The notes beneath the pieces were generated by a model, which saw only the letters and a program-made list of their open reading frames with translations, was not told the origin of the DNA and did no database searches. Shown here one piece after another: positions 41,940-51,308 of a stretch of 64,000 nt of DNA. Positions within the stretch are counted from its first letter, which is position 1; the number at the start of each line of letters is the position of its first letter. The stretch lies in assembly GCF_014250675.1 (NCBI RefSeq), contig NZ_JACHTG010000004.1:1551501-1615500 (forward strand), written 5' to 3'. A program made the position numbers and the translations under genes. This DNA is from Cetobacterium sp. 8H (lineage in GTDB: Bacteria; Fusobacteriota; Fusobacteriia; Fusobacteriales; Fusobacteriaceae).

Positions 41940-42371
41940 ATGAAAAAAATATTATGTAGTTTTTTACTACTATCATCGCTAAGTTTTGCTTCATCATCTG
42001 TTAATTACAGAGAGAAAGAAGCTTTAAAAGATAGACTGAAATTATACAAAGTTGGTTATGAAAAAAGAGCCTTTACTTTAAAAAATCATCTTGGAAAAAG
42101 AGAAATTGTTATAGATAATAAACTAAGAGATTTACCACAAACTTCAAGAGTGGCATTTGGAGATGGACAATATAATAGAGCTTACGATTGGAGTGTTATA
42201 AGAGAAAAAAGAGGAATTCAATATTTTGCTGTTTCTGGAACAACTAGAAGAAAAGCAGTTCAAAAGATTGATGGGAAATATGTTGTATTCTTTTACAATG
42301 CTATTGGTAAAAATGATAACATGGTTGAAAATACACTAGAAGATGTTAAAAAGGCCTTAGAGAGAAACTAA
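41940..42371 (+). CDS. unknown secreted protein, 143 aa
   Basis: A signal peptide (MKKILCSFLLLSSLSFASS) is followed by a basic mature domain of about 125 residues with one central block, RVAFGDGQYNRAYDWSVIR, and aromatic-rich strands IQYFAVSG and YVVFFYN. No cysteine remains in the mature part. I know no family; the layout suggests a small periplasmic binding or structural domain. It follows the unknown cytoplasmic gene, with GAAGGAG upstream, and ends at a 13-bp terminator stem. Confidence 0.75.
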   Translation: MKKILCSFLLLSSLSFASSSVNYREKEALKDRLKLYKVGYEKRAFTLKNHLGKREIVIDNKLRDLPQTSRVAFGDGQYNRAYDWSVIREKRGIQYFAVSGTTRRKAVQKIDGKYVVFFYNAIGKNDNMVENTLEDVKKALERN

Positions 42372-42384
42372 ATCAACAAATTAT

Positions 42385-42421
42385 AAAAGAAGGTATCCCT
42401 ATATAGATACCTTCTTTTTTT
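42385..42421. terminator. terminator between the unknown secreted gene and nfo
   Basis: AAAAGAAGGTATC with its exact complement, followed by a T-run on the plus strand; the opposite strand is A/T-rich as well. Confidence 0.88.
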
Positions 42422-42431
42422 GATATAGTTA

Positions 42432-43298
42432 TTAGTCGATTAAACTAATAAGAAGCTCTATCTCTTTTTTCCAAATAGTTTCATCAATAGTTTCCATTAC
42501 GATTGGAATACCTCTAAATCTATCATCGTTCATAAATCTTTTAAAAAAGTCCATTCCAAGGGTTCCCTCTCCTATACTGTGATGTCTATCTTTTTTACTA
42601 CCTACTCCAAACATAGAATCATTTAGATGAACTCCTTTTAAATATTTAAATCCAACAATCTCACCAAAGGCAGTCATAGTTTCATTATATTCCTCTTCAG
42701 AAGAAAGTGGATATCCTGCAGCAACAGTATGACAAGTATCTAAACAAACTGCAATTCTTTCTTTATCTTCTATAAGATTTATTATATCTCTTAAATGCTC
42801 AAATTTGTATCCCATATTCGATCCTTGTCCAGCTGTATTCTCTAAAACAATAATTACATTTGGAACTAATTTATGTGCTTTATTAATAGAATCTGCAATC
42901 AACTCAATGCATTTTTCTTCGCTGATTTCTTTAAGATGGCTACCTGGGTGAGTATTCAAATAGATTAAGCCCAATTGATTAACTCTCTCCATCTCATCTA
43001 CAAAAGCATTTAAAGACTTTTCTCTTTTTTCATCATCAGGACTTCCTAAATTTATTAAATATCCATCATGTGGAAGTATTTGTTCTGGCTTAAATTTATA
43101 TCTTCTCATAGAATCTTTAAATTCTAAAATTTCATTTTCTGTGTATGGTTTAGCATCCCATCTACGTTGATTTTTAACAAACATTCCAAATCCATTTGCT
43201 CCTATAGCAGTAGCATTTTTAAAAACATTTGAAACACCACCTTGAATAGATACATGAGCTCCTAAGTATGTATTTTTTATTTTATCTTCTCTAGTCAT
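42432..43298 (-). CDS. nfo: deoxyribonuclease IV (AP endonuclease)
   Basis: A 288-residue zinc-dependent endonuclease that cuts 5' of abasic sites in base-excision repair. Motifs visible: LGAHVSIQGGVSNVFKNATAIGANGFGMF split as LGAHVSIQGG and NATAIGANGFGMF, then YLINLGSPD, LNTHPGSHL, VLENTAGQG, CLDTCHTVAAGYPL, HLNDSMFGVGSKKDRHHSIGEG (given as HLNDSM and KKDRHHSIGEG) and PIVMETID, with all nine metal ligands of the Nfo family represented. The ATG at 43298 is preceded by GAGGTGG. It has no partner in the neighbourhood. Confidence 0.95.
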   Translation of the reverse strand: MTREDKIKNTYLGAHVSIQGGVSNVFKNATAIGANGFGMFVKNQRRWDAKPYTENEILEFKDSMRRYKFKPEQILPHDGYLINLGSPDDEKREKSLNAFVDEMERVNQLGLIYLNTHPGSHLKEISEEKCIELIADSINKAHKLVPNVIIVLENTAGQGSNMGYKFEHLRDIINLIEDKERIAVCLDTCHTVAAGYPLSSEEEYNETMTAFGEIVGFKYLKGVHLNDSMFGVGSKKDRHHSIGEGTLGMDFFKRFMNDDRFRGIPIVMETIDETIWKKEIELLISLID

Positions 43299-43442
43299 AA
43301 TCCACCTCAATTTAAATTTTCATATACCTATAGTATATCATAAACTATACTTTTTGAATAGAGATTTAGCTTTTTAAAATAAGTTGAAATAGTTGTAGGA
43401 AAAGTATAAAATAGTATTATGAAATAGTGGAGGAGGAAATAA

Positions 43443-44534
43443 ATGATAACAGTAATTTCTTGTATTAACGACAATAATCAATGGATAGTAGAAGTAGATT
43501 CACACAATTTTTATATAGATGGAAAAGGTGGCCAAATAGGAGATCAAGGATATATCGGAGACGTAAAATTTATAACGGTTCTAGATGATAAAAAAATTAT
43601 CGTTGAAGAAGAACTACCTGCTGGAAAATATAAATATGTTATAAATACATCAAGAGTTCAAGATATCGGAGTTCAGCATACATCTCAACATCTATTTTCA
43701 GCTATAGCTTATAATGACTACGGGTTAAATACAGTTGGTTTTAGAATGACTGAAACATATACTACAGTAGATTTAGATTCAAAAGATCTTGATGAAATCT
43801 TTGTAGATGAAATTGAATTAAAAGTGAATAAAGCTATAGGAGAGGGAAAATTAATAATAGAAAAAGTGTTATCTAGAGAAGAAGCTAACCAGATAGAAAC
43901 TTTTAGAAAAAAAATAAGTGATAAAGTTATTGGAGATGTTAGAATTATTGAAATTGAAGGCTTAGATACTAGTGCTTGTGCGGGATATCATGTTGAAAAC
44001 ATATCTCAAATAAAGGTATTTAAAATTGTAAATTTTGAGAAAGTTAAAGGGAACTATACAAGATTTTACTTTTTAGCTGGTGATAGAGCTATTGAGGACT
44101 ACAGCAATAAGAATAAGACGATAAAAGAGTTAAACAGAATTTTTAGTTGTAGAGATAACGAAGTTCTATCAATGGTCGATAAATTTAATGAAGATAAAAA
44201 AAATCTTGAAAGTAAATACAAAGAGTTGAATTTAAAGTATTGTGAATATTTATCGAAGGACTTAATGACAAATTGTTTAGAAAAGGATGGACAAAAATAT
44301 ATCGTATATAGAGGTGAAAATGAAGTTATAAGTAACCTTAATAAACATATATCTTCTGAATACATTTTTATTGGATTGTGGGAAAATGGAGGACTAATCT
44401 CTAGCTCTTCCATTGATTGTGGTCTTTTAGTGAAAGAGTTTTCTAAATTTTTAAATATAAAAGGAGGAGGAAAAGCTGAAAGAGCCAATTTTAAAGGTGA
44501 AGTATCTATAGATGAGATTACAAATCTATTGTAA
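43443..44534 (+). CDS. AlaX-like alanyl-tRNA editing protein with DHHA1 domain
   Basis: A 363-residue stand-alone homologue of the alanyl-tRNA synthetase editing region, which hydrolyses mischarged Ser- or Gly-tRNA(Ala). The zinc site is split between HTSQHLFSAIAY (HxxxH) near residue 80 and CAGYHVENISQIKV (CxxxH) near 180. The front domain carries DSHNFYIDGKGGQIGDQGYIG, typical of the leading beta-barrel. A coiled segment (about 225-275) leads to the C-terminal DHHA1 domain with IKGGGKAERANFKG. The layout equals AlaX-L. A promoter for rlmN overlaps the end of the gene. Confidence 0.9.
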   Translation: MITVISCINDNNQWIVEVDSHNFYIDGKGGQIGDQGYIGDVKFITVLDDKKIIVEEELPAGKYKYVINTSRVQDIGVQHTSQHLFSAIAYNDYGLNTVGFRMTETYTTVDLDSKDLDEIFVDEIELKVNKAIGEGKLIIEKVLSREEANQIETFRKKISDKVIGDVRIIEIEGLDTSACAGYHVENISQIKVFKIVNFEKVKGNYTRFYFLAGDRAIEDYSNKNKTIKELNRIFSCRDNEVLSMVDKFNEDKKNLESKYKELNLKYCEYLSKDLMTNCLEKDGQKYIVYRGENEVISNLNKHISSEYIFIGLWENGGLISSSSIDCGLLVKEFSKFLNIKGGGKAERANFKGEVSIDEITNLL

Positions 44535-44557
44535 ATATGTGAAATATTTGTTATAAT
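44529..44557 (+). promoter_or_regulatory. promoter of rlmN-PBP1A
   Basis: TTGTAA at 44529-44534, 17-base spacer, and TGTTATAAT ending at 44557. It overlaps the stop codon of the AlaX-like gene. Confidence 0.75.
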
Positions 44558-44588
44558 GAAGCTTAAGTATTAATAAAATGGAGGAAAT

Positions 44589-45635
44589 ATGTCAAATAAA
44601 ATAAATTTACTAAACTTAAATGAACAAGAACTTACAGATTTTGTTGTATCTATTGGAATGAAGAAATTCTATGGAAAACAAATCTTTACTTGGTTAAACC
44701 AAAAAATTGTAAGAGATATCAATGATATGACAAACATATCACTAAAGGATAGAGAGCTTCTTTCTGAAAAAGCTTATATTCCTTTTTTAAACCTATTAAA
44801 ACATCAAGTTTCTAAAATAGATAAAACACAAAAGTTTTTATTTAAACTAGAAGATGGAAACACTATTGAAAGTGTTATATTAGTTCATAAGGAGAGAGTT
44901 ACTCTTTGTATATCATCACAAGTTGGATGTGCTGTTATGTGTGGTTTCTGTGCTACTGGTCTAGGAGGATTTACTCGTAACTTACAAGTTAATGAGATTA
45001 CAAACCAATTCTATACAATAGAAAGAAGACTTTTAAAGCAAGGATTACAAATAAACAACATCGTATTTATGGGTATGGGAGAACCTATGCTTAATATTGA
45101 TAACGTTATTAAAGCTATTGAAATTCTTTCAAGTGAGAAAGGGGTTAACGTTTCTAAGAGAAGAATTACAATTTCAACTTCAGGAATTATTCCAGGAATT
45201 GAAAAGTTATTAGAAGAAAAAATACCGGTAGAATTAGCTATCTCTTTACATAGTGCTATAGATGAGAAAAGAAGTGAAATTATGCCAATAAACAATAGAT
45301 ACCCTCTTGCAGATTTATTCCCTATACTTCAAGAATATCAAAGACAAACTAAGAGAAGAATATCTTTTGAGTATATCTTAATCAACGATTTTAACGTTTC
45401 AGATAATGATATATCTTTCTTAGCAGATTTCGTTCATAACTTTGATCATGTTTTAAACTTAATCCCATGTAACCCTGTAGAAGGAAAAGATTACCAAAGA
45501 CCTTCACAGAAAAAGATTGAAAAAATATACAACTATTTAAAAGACTTTAGAAAAGTTAACGTTACTATCAGAGGAGAAAAAGGAACTGATATTGATGGAG
45601 CTTGTGGACAGTTAAGACAAAAAAATTCAAAATAA
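44589..45635 (+). CDS. rlmN: 23S rRNA A2503 / tRNA A37 methyltransferase RlmN
   Basis: A 348-residue radical SAM methyltransferase that places a C2 methyl on A2503 of 23S rRNA. The SAM cluster cysteines are C114, C118 and C121 in [67 protein letters not shown] (described in parts) and the C-terminal [15 protein letters not shown] with the methyl-carrying Cys are all present. GGAGGA lies before the ATG. The PBP1A gene begins 20 bases after the stop. Confidence 0.97.
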   Translation: MSNKINLLNLNEQELTDFVVSIGMKKFYGKQIFTWLNQKIVRDINDMTNISLKDRELLSEKAYIPFLNLLKHQVSKIDKTQKFLFKLEDGNTIESVILVHKERVTLCISSQVGCAVMCGFCATGLGGFTRNLQVNEITNQFYTIERRLLKQGLQINNIVFMGMGEPMLNIDNVIKAIEILSSEKGVNVSKRRITISTSGIIPGIEKLLEEKIPVELAISLHSAIDEKRSEIMPINNRYPLADLFPILQEYQRQTKRRISFEYILINDFNVSDNDISFLADFVHNFDHVLNLIPCNPVEGKDYQRPSQKKIEKIYNYLKDFRKVNVTIRGEKGTDIDGACGQLRQKNSK

Positions 45636-45655
45636 TTTAAAAATGGAGATATTTT

Positions 45656-47857
45656 ATGAAATGGAAAATTCTTAAATATCTTGCCATATTTATTATCTCT
45701 TTAGGTATTGTTGGTAGTATAGGAGCTGGGCTTCTTGTAAATAAGTATTACAGGGAGCTTCCTAATATTTCGGAATTAGTTGAAAATTATACTCCTCCTG
45801 TTCCAACGACAATCTACGATAGAAATGGGCAAGTGATTGATGTTATTTCAAAGGAAACTAGAGAGCCAGTTGATATAAGTGACGTTCCTAAAAATTTAGA
45901 AAATGCATTTATTGCTATAGAGGATAGACATTTTCTAACTCACTATGGAATTGATCCATTCAGAATATTAGGTTCTGCAATAGTAAACTTAAAATCTGGT
46001 AGAACAGCACAAGGTGGAAGTACAATAACTCAGCAATTAGCTAGAAATGCATTTTTAACTCAAGAGAAAAAGTTTTCAAGAAAAATAAAAGAGATTATAA
46101 TCACATTTGAAATCGAAAGAAAATACACTAAACAAGAGATTATGGAAAAGTATCTAAATGAGATATATTTTGGATCAGGAGCTTATGGTGTTAAAACAGC
46201 AGTATATAACTTTTTTAGAAAAGATATAAAAGATATAAATCTTGCTGAAGCTGCTATATTAGCAGGTATTCCTAACAGACCAAATATGTATAATCCAAGA
46301 ACTAATTTAGATAAATCTCTTATGAGACAACAACTTATTTTAAAACAGATGTTAAAATTTGGATTGATCAATCAAAGTGAATTTGACAATGCTATGGCTC
46401 ACAAGTTTATAAACGAGTCTAATGCAAAGCCAAAGGACTATAAAAATCCAAATGTAACAATAGTTTATAATGCTCTTGATAAAAAAATAGAATTTAATGC
46501 ACCAGATTTTACTGATTTAGTTCAAAAGTTTTTATTTGAAAATTTTGATGAAAAACAGATTTATAATGATGGTTTAAATGTTCAAACAACATTAGATTTA
46601 AATATACAAAAGACAGCTAAAGATGTTTTTGAAAATTATCCTCGTTTAAAGAACGATAAAAAGCTCCAAGGATCTATGGTAACAGTTGATGCTAAGAATG
46701 GTGAAGTTATTAGTATTATAGGAGGAAAGAATTATAAACCTGGTAACTTTAATAGAGCTATTCAAGCCAAAAGACAACTAGGGTCTTCATTCAAACCATT
46801 TGTTTACTACACAGCTTTAGAAAAAGGCTTTGAAGAAAATTTAATTGTTGAAGATTCAAGAATTGTATATGGAAACTGGGCTCCTAGAAACTTTGGAGAG
46901 AGATATTATAACGGTATGACTCTAATGCAAGGATTTGATAAATCACAAAATATAGTTTCTATAAAACTATTAAATAAAGTTGGAATTCCGGCTTTAATGG
47001 ATACAATGAAGAAAATCAACCCAGACTTTGTTATTCCAAACAACTTAACAGCTGCTTTAGGAACTATGGAAGGAACTCCTTTAGAACTAGCTAGTGCATA
47101 CGCTATATTTGCTAATGGTGGATATGTTGTAAAACCTATATTCATATTGAAAGTAACTGATAAGTTTAATAACACTATATTTGAATCAAAACCTCAAATA
47201 GAAGAAAAGTTTGATAGTGCTAATATTGCTCTTATGACAAACATGATGAAGAATTCGGTTAAGCAAGGGACAAGTAAAGGTGCTCAGGTTAAGATAGATG
47301 GAAATCCTATAGAACAAGGTGGAAAGACTGGAACAACAAACAATTCTAGAACTGTTTGGTACTCTGGTATGACACCTGAGTATGTAACTACAATATATAT
47401 GGGATATGATAATAACGATACTCTATATAAAGCTACAGGTGGTGGAGTGGCTGCTCCTCTTTGGAAAAATTTCTATCAAGAAATTATAAAAAAGGGATAC
47501 TATACTCCTAGTAATAGTTTTGCATTCTTAGATGGACATGTTAAGAGTGGTGACTTATTCTATCAAGATTTGGACCCACTAACTGGAATGATTAATGGTG
47601 CTCCTACTGATAAAAATTTCCTTTTAAGAAGGGGAAGAATGGCAGTAGAAAGAGAGAGTAAATATAGTAACGGAATAGCTGGAGTTTTAGGATACTATGC
47701 TCCTAATCAATCTATGCAATCTTCATCCGAAGCTCTATCTACTGAAGAAACAGTTGTACCAATTCCAAGCCAACCTGTTAAAACTATTAAAAAGGTTGTT
47801 CCACAAAAACAACAAGAAGAGAAAAAAGGCTTCTTACAAAGATTATTTAACTTCTAA
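45656..47857 (+). CDS. class A penicillin-binding protein (PBP1A)
   Basis: A 733-residue bifunctional peptidoglycan synthase. A short cytoplasmic tail and one membrane anchor (about 8-30) are followed by the GT51 glycosyltransferase domain with EDRHFLTHYGIDPF, GGSTITQQLARNAFL, ERKYTKQEIMEKYLNEIYFGSGAYGVK in parts, and then the transpeptidase domain with the nucleophile motif SSFKPF, SxN motif KSQNIV, and KTGTTNNSRTVWYSG. A Gln/Lys-rich C-terminal tail of about 50 residues ends KGFLQRLFNF. Start ATG behind GGAG. It sits in the rlmN transcript. Confidence 0.95.
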   Translation: MKWKILKYLAIFIISLGIVGSIGAGLLVNKYYRELPNISELVENYTPPVPTTIYDRNGQVIDVISKETREPVDISDVPKNLENAFIAIEDRHFLTHYGIDPFRILGSAIVNLKSGRTAQGGSTITQQLARNAFLTQEKKFSRKIKEIIITFEIERKYTKQEIMEKYLNEIYFGSGAYGVKTAVYNFFRKDIKDINLAEAAILAGIPNRPNMYNPRTNLDKSLMRQQLILKQMLKFGLINQSEFDNAMAHKFINESNAKPKDYKNPNVTIVYNALDKKIEFNAPDFTDLVQKFLFENFDEKQIYNDGLNVQTTLDLNIQKTAKDVFENYPRLKNDKKLQGSMVTVDAKNGEVISIIGGKNYKPGNFNRAIQAKRQLGSSFKPFVYYTALEKGFEENLIVEDSRIVYGNWAPRNFGERYYNGMTLMQGFDKSQNIVSIKLLNKVGIPALMDTMKKINPDFVIPNNLTAALGTMEGTPLELASAYAIFANGGYVVKPIFILKVTDKFNNTIFESKPQIEEKFDSANIALMTNMMKNSVKQGTSKGAQVKIDGNPIEQGGKTGTTNNSRTVWYSGMTPEYVTTIYMGYDNNDTLYKATGGGVAAPLWKNFYQEIIKKGYYTPSNSFAFLDGHVKSGDLFYQDLDPLTGMINGAPTDKNFLLRRGRMAVERESKYSNGIAGVLGYYAPNQSMQSSSEALSTEETVVPIPSQPVKTIKKVVPQKQQEEKKGFLQRLFNF

Positions 47858-47872
47858 AATAAGCAATAAAGA

Positions 47873-47906
47873 AATGGAGAGGGAATTAATTCCCTCTCCA
47901 TTCTTC
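47873..47906. terminator. bidirectional hairpin between PBP1A and the HAD gene
   Basis: AATGGAGAGGGAATT is followed directly by its exact complement, giving a 30-base palindrome. The T-tail on either strand is modest (ATTCTT on plus, ATTTCTTTATT on minus). Confidence 0.7.
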
Positions 47907-47913
47907 ATGTTAA

Positions 47914-48720
47914 TTAATTATTATTTAAGAAAATTTCTTGTAACTTTTTAGCAACACCATTTTCAGAATTACTTTTAATAATTTTATTATTTGGAAGTAA
48001 TGCTTTCAATCTAGGGCTACCATTACCCATTATAAATCCCTCTCCTACAGAAGATAACATCTCAAGGTCATTTAATCCATCACCAAAAGCTATTGTTTCT
48101 TCTAAAGAGATTCCTTCTCTTTTTAAAACTTCTTCAATTGCACTAGCTTTAGATACTCCTTCTCTCATAATCTCTAAACACGATCCTAAAGATAGTGTTA
48201 TATTTAATCCTTTTTGGAATTGTTTTCTAAGTTGCTTTTCTAACTCAGATATACATTCTTCATCTTCACATATAAAGAAGAATTTCGTTATTTCACTTCC
48301 AATTAATGATTGGAAAGGTGTTATGTGATGATAGAATCCAGATTCTTTATGAAATTCTAGAGCTTCTTCTAAAGGAGTTTCAGCGTACCATTTCTCATCT
48401 AAATAAACATTTTTATGAAGTTTATTGTCATAGTTATATTTTAATAAATCAACAGCTAAATCAGCTGGAATATTATGAGATATAATCTCTTTATTTTCAT
48501 AATCATGAACTTTTGCTCCATTAGATGTAATTAGAAAACTATCCAATCCTAAATTATCTTTAAATGTAATAGCATCGTTATGGTGTCTACCTGTTGCAAT
48601 AACAAATTTAATTCCAGATTCCACAACTTTTTTTATTGTAAGTTTTGTCTCTTCTGAAATTGTATGGTTTTCATTTAATAAAGTTCCATCTAAGTCGCAT
48701 ATAATTGCTTTATATTTCAT
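47914..48720 (-). CDS. Cof-type HAD-IIB phosphatase
   Basis: A 268-residue haloacid-dehalogenase phosphatase acting on sugar phosphates or cofactors. The motifs are IICDLDGTLLNENHTIS at residues 5-21 (nucleophile and acid Asp), ATGRHHND near 45, the type-IIB cap, K in SKASAIEEVLKREGISLEETIAFGDGLNDLEML in parts (motif III Lys and motif IV GDGLND), and the terminal EGFIMGNG. Substrate unknown. It begins 15 bases downstream of the mipA stop and is the last gene of a minus-strand cluster. Confidence 0.9.
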   Translation of the reverse strand: MKYKAIICDLDGTLLNENHTISEETKLTIKKVVESGIKFVIATGRHHNDAITFKDNLGLDSFLITSNGAKVHDYENKEIISHNIPADLAVDLLKYNYDNKLHKNVYLDEKWYAETPLEEALEFHKESGFYHHITPFQSLIGSEITKFFFICEDEECISELEKQLRKQFQKGLNITLSLGSCLEIMREGVSKASAIEEVLKREGISLEETIAFGDGLNDLEMLSSVGEGFIMGNGSPRLKALLPNNKIIKSNSENGVAKKLQEIFLNNN

Positions 48721-48735
48721 TTGTTCTCCTTAAAT

Positions 48736-49476
48736 TTAGAAGTAGTATTTTGCTCCTACTCCTATTAAATATATTACTCCATCTTCTACAATAGGTGAGT
48801 CCGAAATCTCACTTGAGAATCTTTCTACACCTAAGAATGCCATTAATGCTACATTATCTGTTAACTTGTAATCAGCAGCTAAATTAAATCCTATAGAGTA
48901 AGCAGCGTCTGCTTTATATTCTCTATCAATTTTATTATTGTTTTTAGCTTCTTCTGATGTTACACCGAAATAATAATCTGTATAGTCTCCAGAATATCCT
49001 TTAACATGAACAGATGGGATTAAAGTAAACTTATCATTCGCATTATAAATTTTGAATAAACTAGCTTTTCCTTCGGCTCCATGTTCTCCAACTTCTGCAG
49101 TTAAACCAGTTCTAATCCCATAAAAACCAGTTTTAGCATCTAATCTTAGTCCAAACATAGCTTGGAAATCTCTATCATCGATATTATCATAACCTTTTGC
49201 TAAGTCAGATCCATCTACTGCAAATCCTCCTAAAGGATTTACAAATAGTGATGCTGCAAATGTGTCATCTTTATACACATTATATCCTACCGTTATTCCT
49301 TTTACATATAAGTCACCATAATTTATATCTAACAATGGCATAGGAAAAGCTTCAGTATCTGTTCCCTTGTAAATGTTATCTGTTACTCCAATTCCAACTC
49401 CTACTCCAAATTTATCTTCAGCAAGAGTTGTTATAGACATTGTTAAAGCCGTTAATGCTAATAAAGTTTTTTTCAT
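48736..49476 (-). CDS. MipA/OmpV family outer-membrane protein
   Basis: A 246-residue protein with a signal peptide (MKKTLLALTALTMSITTLA) and a beta-barrel of alternating strands that ends in an aromatic (GVGAKYYF), as needed for outer-membrane insertion. Family signs are FGVGVGIGVTDNIYKGTDTEAFPMPLLDINYGDLYVKGITVGYN in parts: the first strand, the FPMPLLDINYGDLYVKG turn and the following strands. MipA scaffolds peptidoglycan enzymes in E. coli, OmpV is an outer-membrane protein in Vibrio. The gene follows the glycosyltransferase-deacetylase fusion by 20 bases, with GGGAGGA upstream. Confidence 0.88.
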   Translation of the reverse strand: MKKTLLALTALTMSITTLAEDKFGVGVGIGVTDNIYKGTDTEAFPMPLLDINYGDLYVKGITVGYNVYKDDTFAASLFVNPLGGFAVDGSDLAKGYDNIDDRDFQAMFGLRLDAKTGFYGIRTGLTAEVGEHGAEGKASLFKIYNANDKFTLIPSVHVKGYSGDYTDYYFGVTSEEAKNNNKIDREYKADAAYSIGFNLAADYKLTDNVALMAFLGVERFSSEISDSPIVEDGVIYLIGVGAKYYF

Positions 49477-49496
49477 ATGAACATCCTCCCTAATAA

Positions 49497-51293
49497 TTAA
49501 TCCCTATAACTTTGTTCCCTTTTAACTTTTATAAAATTATATTTTCCAGAAACTTTTCTTTTGAAATTAAATAGATTGTTTGTTGGAAATATTCCTATTC
49601 TTCTGATTTCAAATAAGTCATCTGAAAAAGTCAAACTTCCTGAATCTGTAGCTACAGCAAATCTATAACCAATTTTTTTAGGTATTTGTTTAACATCTTG
49701 ATTCAAACTTCCATATGGATATGCAAAAGATAGAAGTTCTTTTCCTATCATTTTTTCAATCGTTATTTTTGAGATTGAAATTTCATCTATAGCTTTTTCT
49801 ATCGGTAATTTAGCTAATTCTGGATGAGAAGAGGTATGTCCTCCAAATTCAATTCCATAATTTTGCATTTCCAAAAGTTCCTCTTTATTCATCAAAGTAA
49901 ATTTTTTCTCTGGATTATTTTTATTTTGAACATCCCATTTATTATAATTTAATCCATCTAGTATGTATATAATACTCTTAAATCCATATTTTTTCAATAT
50001 AGGAAATGCATTCTCATAGTTATCTTTATACCCATCATCAAACGTAAGCATAATCCATTTCTTATCGTTATCAAATCTTTGTTTATACTTATTATTAAGC
50101 ATATCTTTGAAAGTGACTGTTTCGAATCCTTTCTTTTTAAGGTAGCTCATCTGCTCTTCAAATTGTTTTACTGTAACATAAGTTCCATGAACTCCCTTTT
50201 CAGACTCATCTTTAATCACTCTATGGTACATAATAACTGGCATTTCATATTTTCTTTTCTTTACTATTTCTCTTTGATATATTTTTTCAATTTCATCAAC
50301 AATTATGTCTATTGAAAACTCTTTCGAAATGTATTCTCTCAAAGAAAAAAGTTCTGCCTTGTTTAAATTAAAAGCCTTATCTATTTCTGGAATAATATCT
50401 GTCCATTGGAAAAGCGCTCTTTTATTTAAAGATATATCTCCAAAATTTGATTTTAAAGCATTCTTGACTTTATCCATAGTTACAACTCCAACAGACTCAG
50501 CCTCACCTATTGCTAAAACAGGAACTTCGCAAAGGATAGCTTCTACGGCAACTCTACCAGCTCCAATGACCAAAGATGAACCTTTAATTTTTTCAGACAC
50601 ATCATTAACATATCCTAAAAATTCAACATTATTTCCTTGAAATTTTTTAAATCTTTGTGGTATTTCCTTTCCACCGATGACTTGAATTTTAAAATCCTGT
50701 CTTCTATGAAGGATATTTAAAAGATTATATGTAACATCACCTTTAGGTCCAGAAAGTCTTCCTATGATAGATATTACCTTTTCTTTCTTTTGTATATCTA
50801 CTAAATCTTTCTTATACTCTCTTATATTAATCATATTTCTAAGTACAGTTATATTTTTAGAATTAACTTTTAAATCTTCAACTATATGATCTCTTATATT
50901 TTCACATACACTCAAAGAATAGTCTCCAAAAGCTTTTATAAGCTTTCTACTAAAATGAACTGGTTGTCTACCATGTATAGTTGTTATAAGTGGTATTTTA
51001 GCTATTTTACAAGCTATAGCACAACTCCAAGACGAAGCCCTAGAGTGTGCATGTACAACTTGAATATCTTTCTCTTTAATAATTTTAAGAAGTTTAGTAA
51101 CTTGACTAATTCTATTTTTTAATTTTCTTTTATTAAATTCTATTTTTTCGTATGGGGCATTCGTGGGTTTAGTTAGAGTATCTGAAACTATAAATACCCT
51201 ATTCCCTCTCCTAATAAGTTCATCACTCAATACTGTCCCATACACTTCAGCACCAGTTACTTCTAGTTGTGAAAGTGCCATAAGTATATTCAT
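49497..51293 (-). CDS. glycosyltransferase family 4 - polysaccharide deacetylase fusion
   Basis: A 598-residue two-domain protein. The front part (about 1-330) is a GT-B glycosyltransferase: MNILMALSQLEVTGAEVYG, the HAHSRASSWSCAIACK segment, VISIIGRLSGPKGDV and the donor-site region LVIGAGRVAVEAILCEVPVLAIGEAES in parts. The back part (about 345-595) is an NodB-type deacetylase: VIMYHRVIKDE, LTFDDGYKDNYENAFPILKKYGFKS in parts with the catalytic DD pair, FGGHTSSHPELAKL with the metal His residues, and SFAYPYGS. There is no signal or membrane segment, odd for a deacetylase. The M29 peptidase gene lies 15 bases upstream and mipA 20 bases downstream. Confidence 0.88.
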   Translation of the reverse strand: MNILMALSQLEVTGAEVYGTVLSDELIRRGNRVFIVSDTLTKPTNAPYEKIEFNKRKLKNRISQVTKLLKIIKEKDIQVVHAHSRASSWSCAIACKIAKIPLITTIHGRQPVHFSRKLIKAFGDYSLSVCENIRDHIVEDLKVNSKNITVLRNMINIREYKKDLVDIQKKEKVISIIGRLSGPKGDVTYNLLNILHRRQDFKIQVIGGKEIPQRFKKFQGNNVEFLGYVNDVSEKIKGSSLVIGAGRVAVEAILCEVPVLAIGEAESVGVVTMDKVKNALKSNFGDISLNKRALFQWTDIIPEIDKAFNLNKAELFSLREYISKEFSIDIIVDEIEKIYQREIVKKRKYEMPVIMYHRVIKDESEKGVHGTYVTVKQFEEQMSYLKKKGFETVTFKDMLNNKYKQRFDNDKKWIMLTFDDGYKDNYENAFPILKKYGFKSIIYILDGLNYNKWDVQNKNNPEKKFTLMNKEELLEMQNYGIEFGGHTSSHPELAKLPIEKAIDEISISKITIEKMIGKELLSFAYPYGSLNQDVKQIPKKIGYRFAVATDSGSLTFSDDLFEIRRIGIFPTNNLFNFKRKVSGKYNFIKVKREQSYRD

Positions 51294-51308
51294 TATTAAA
51301 TCCTCCTA

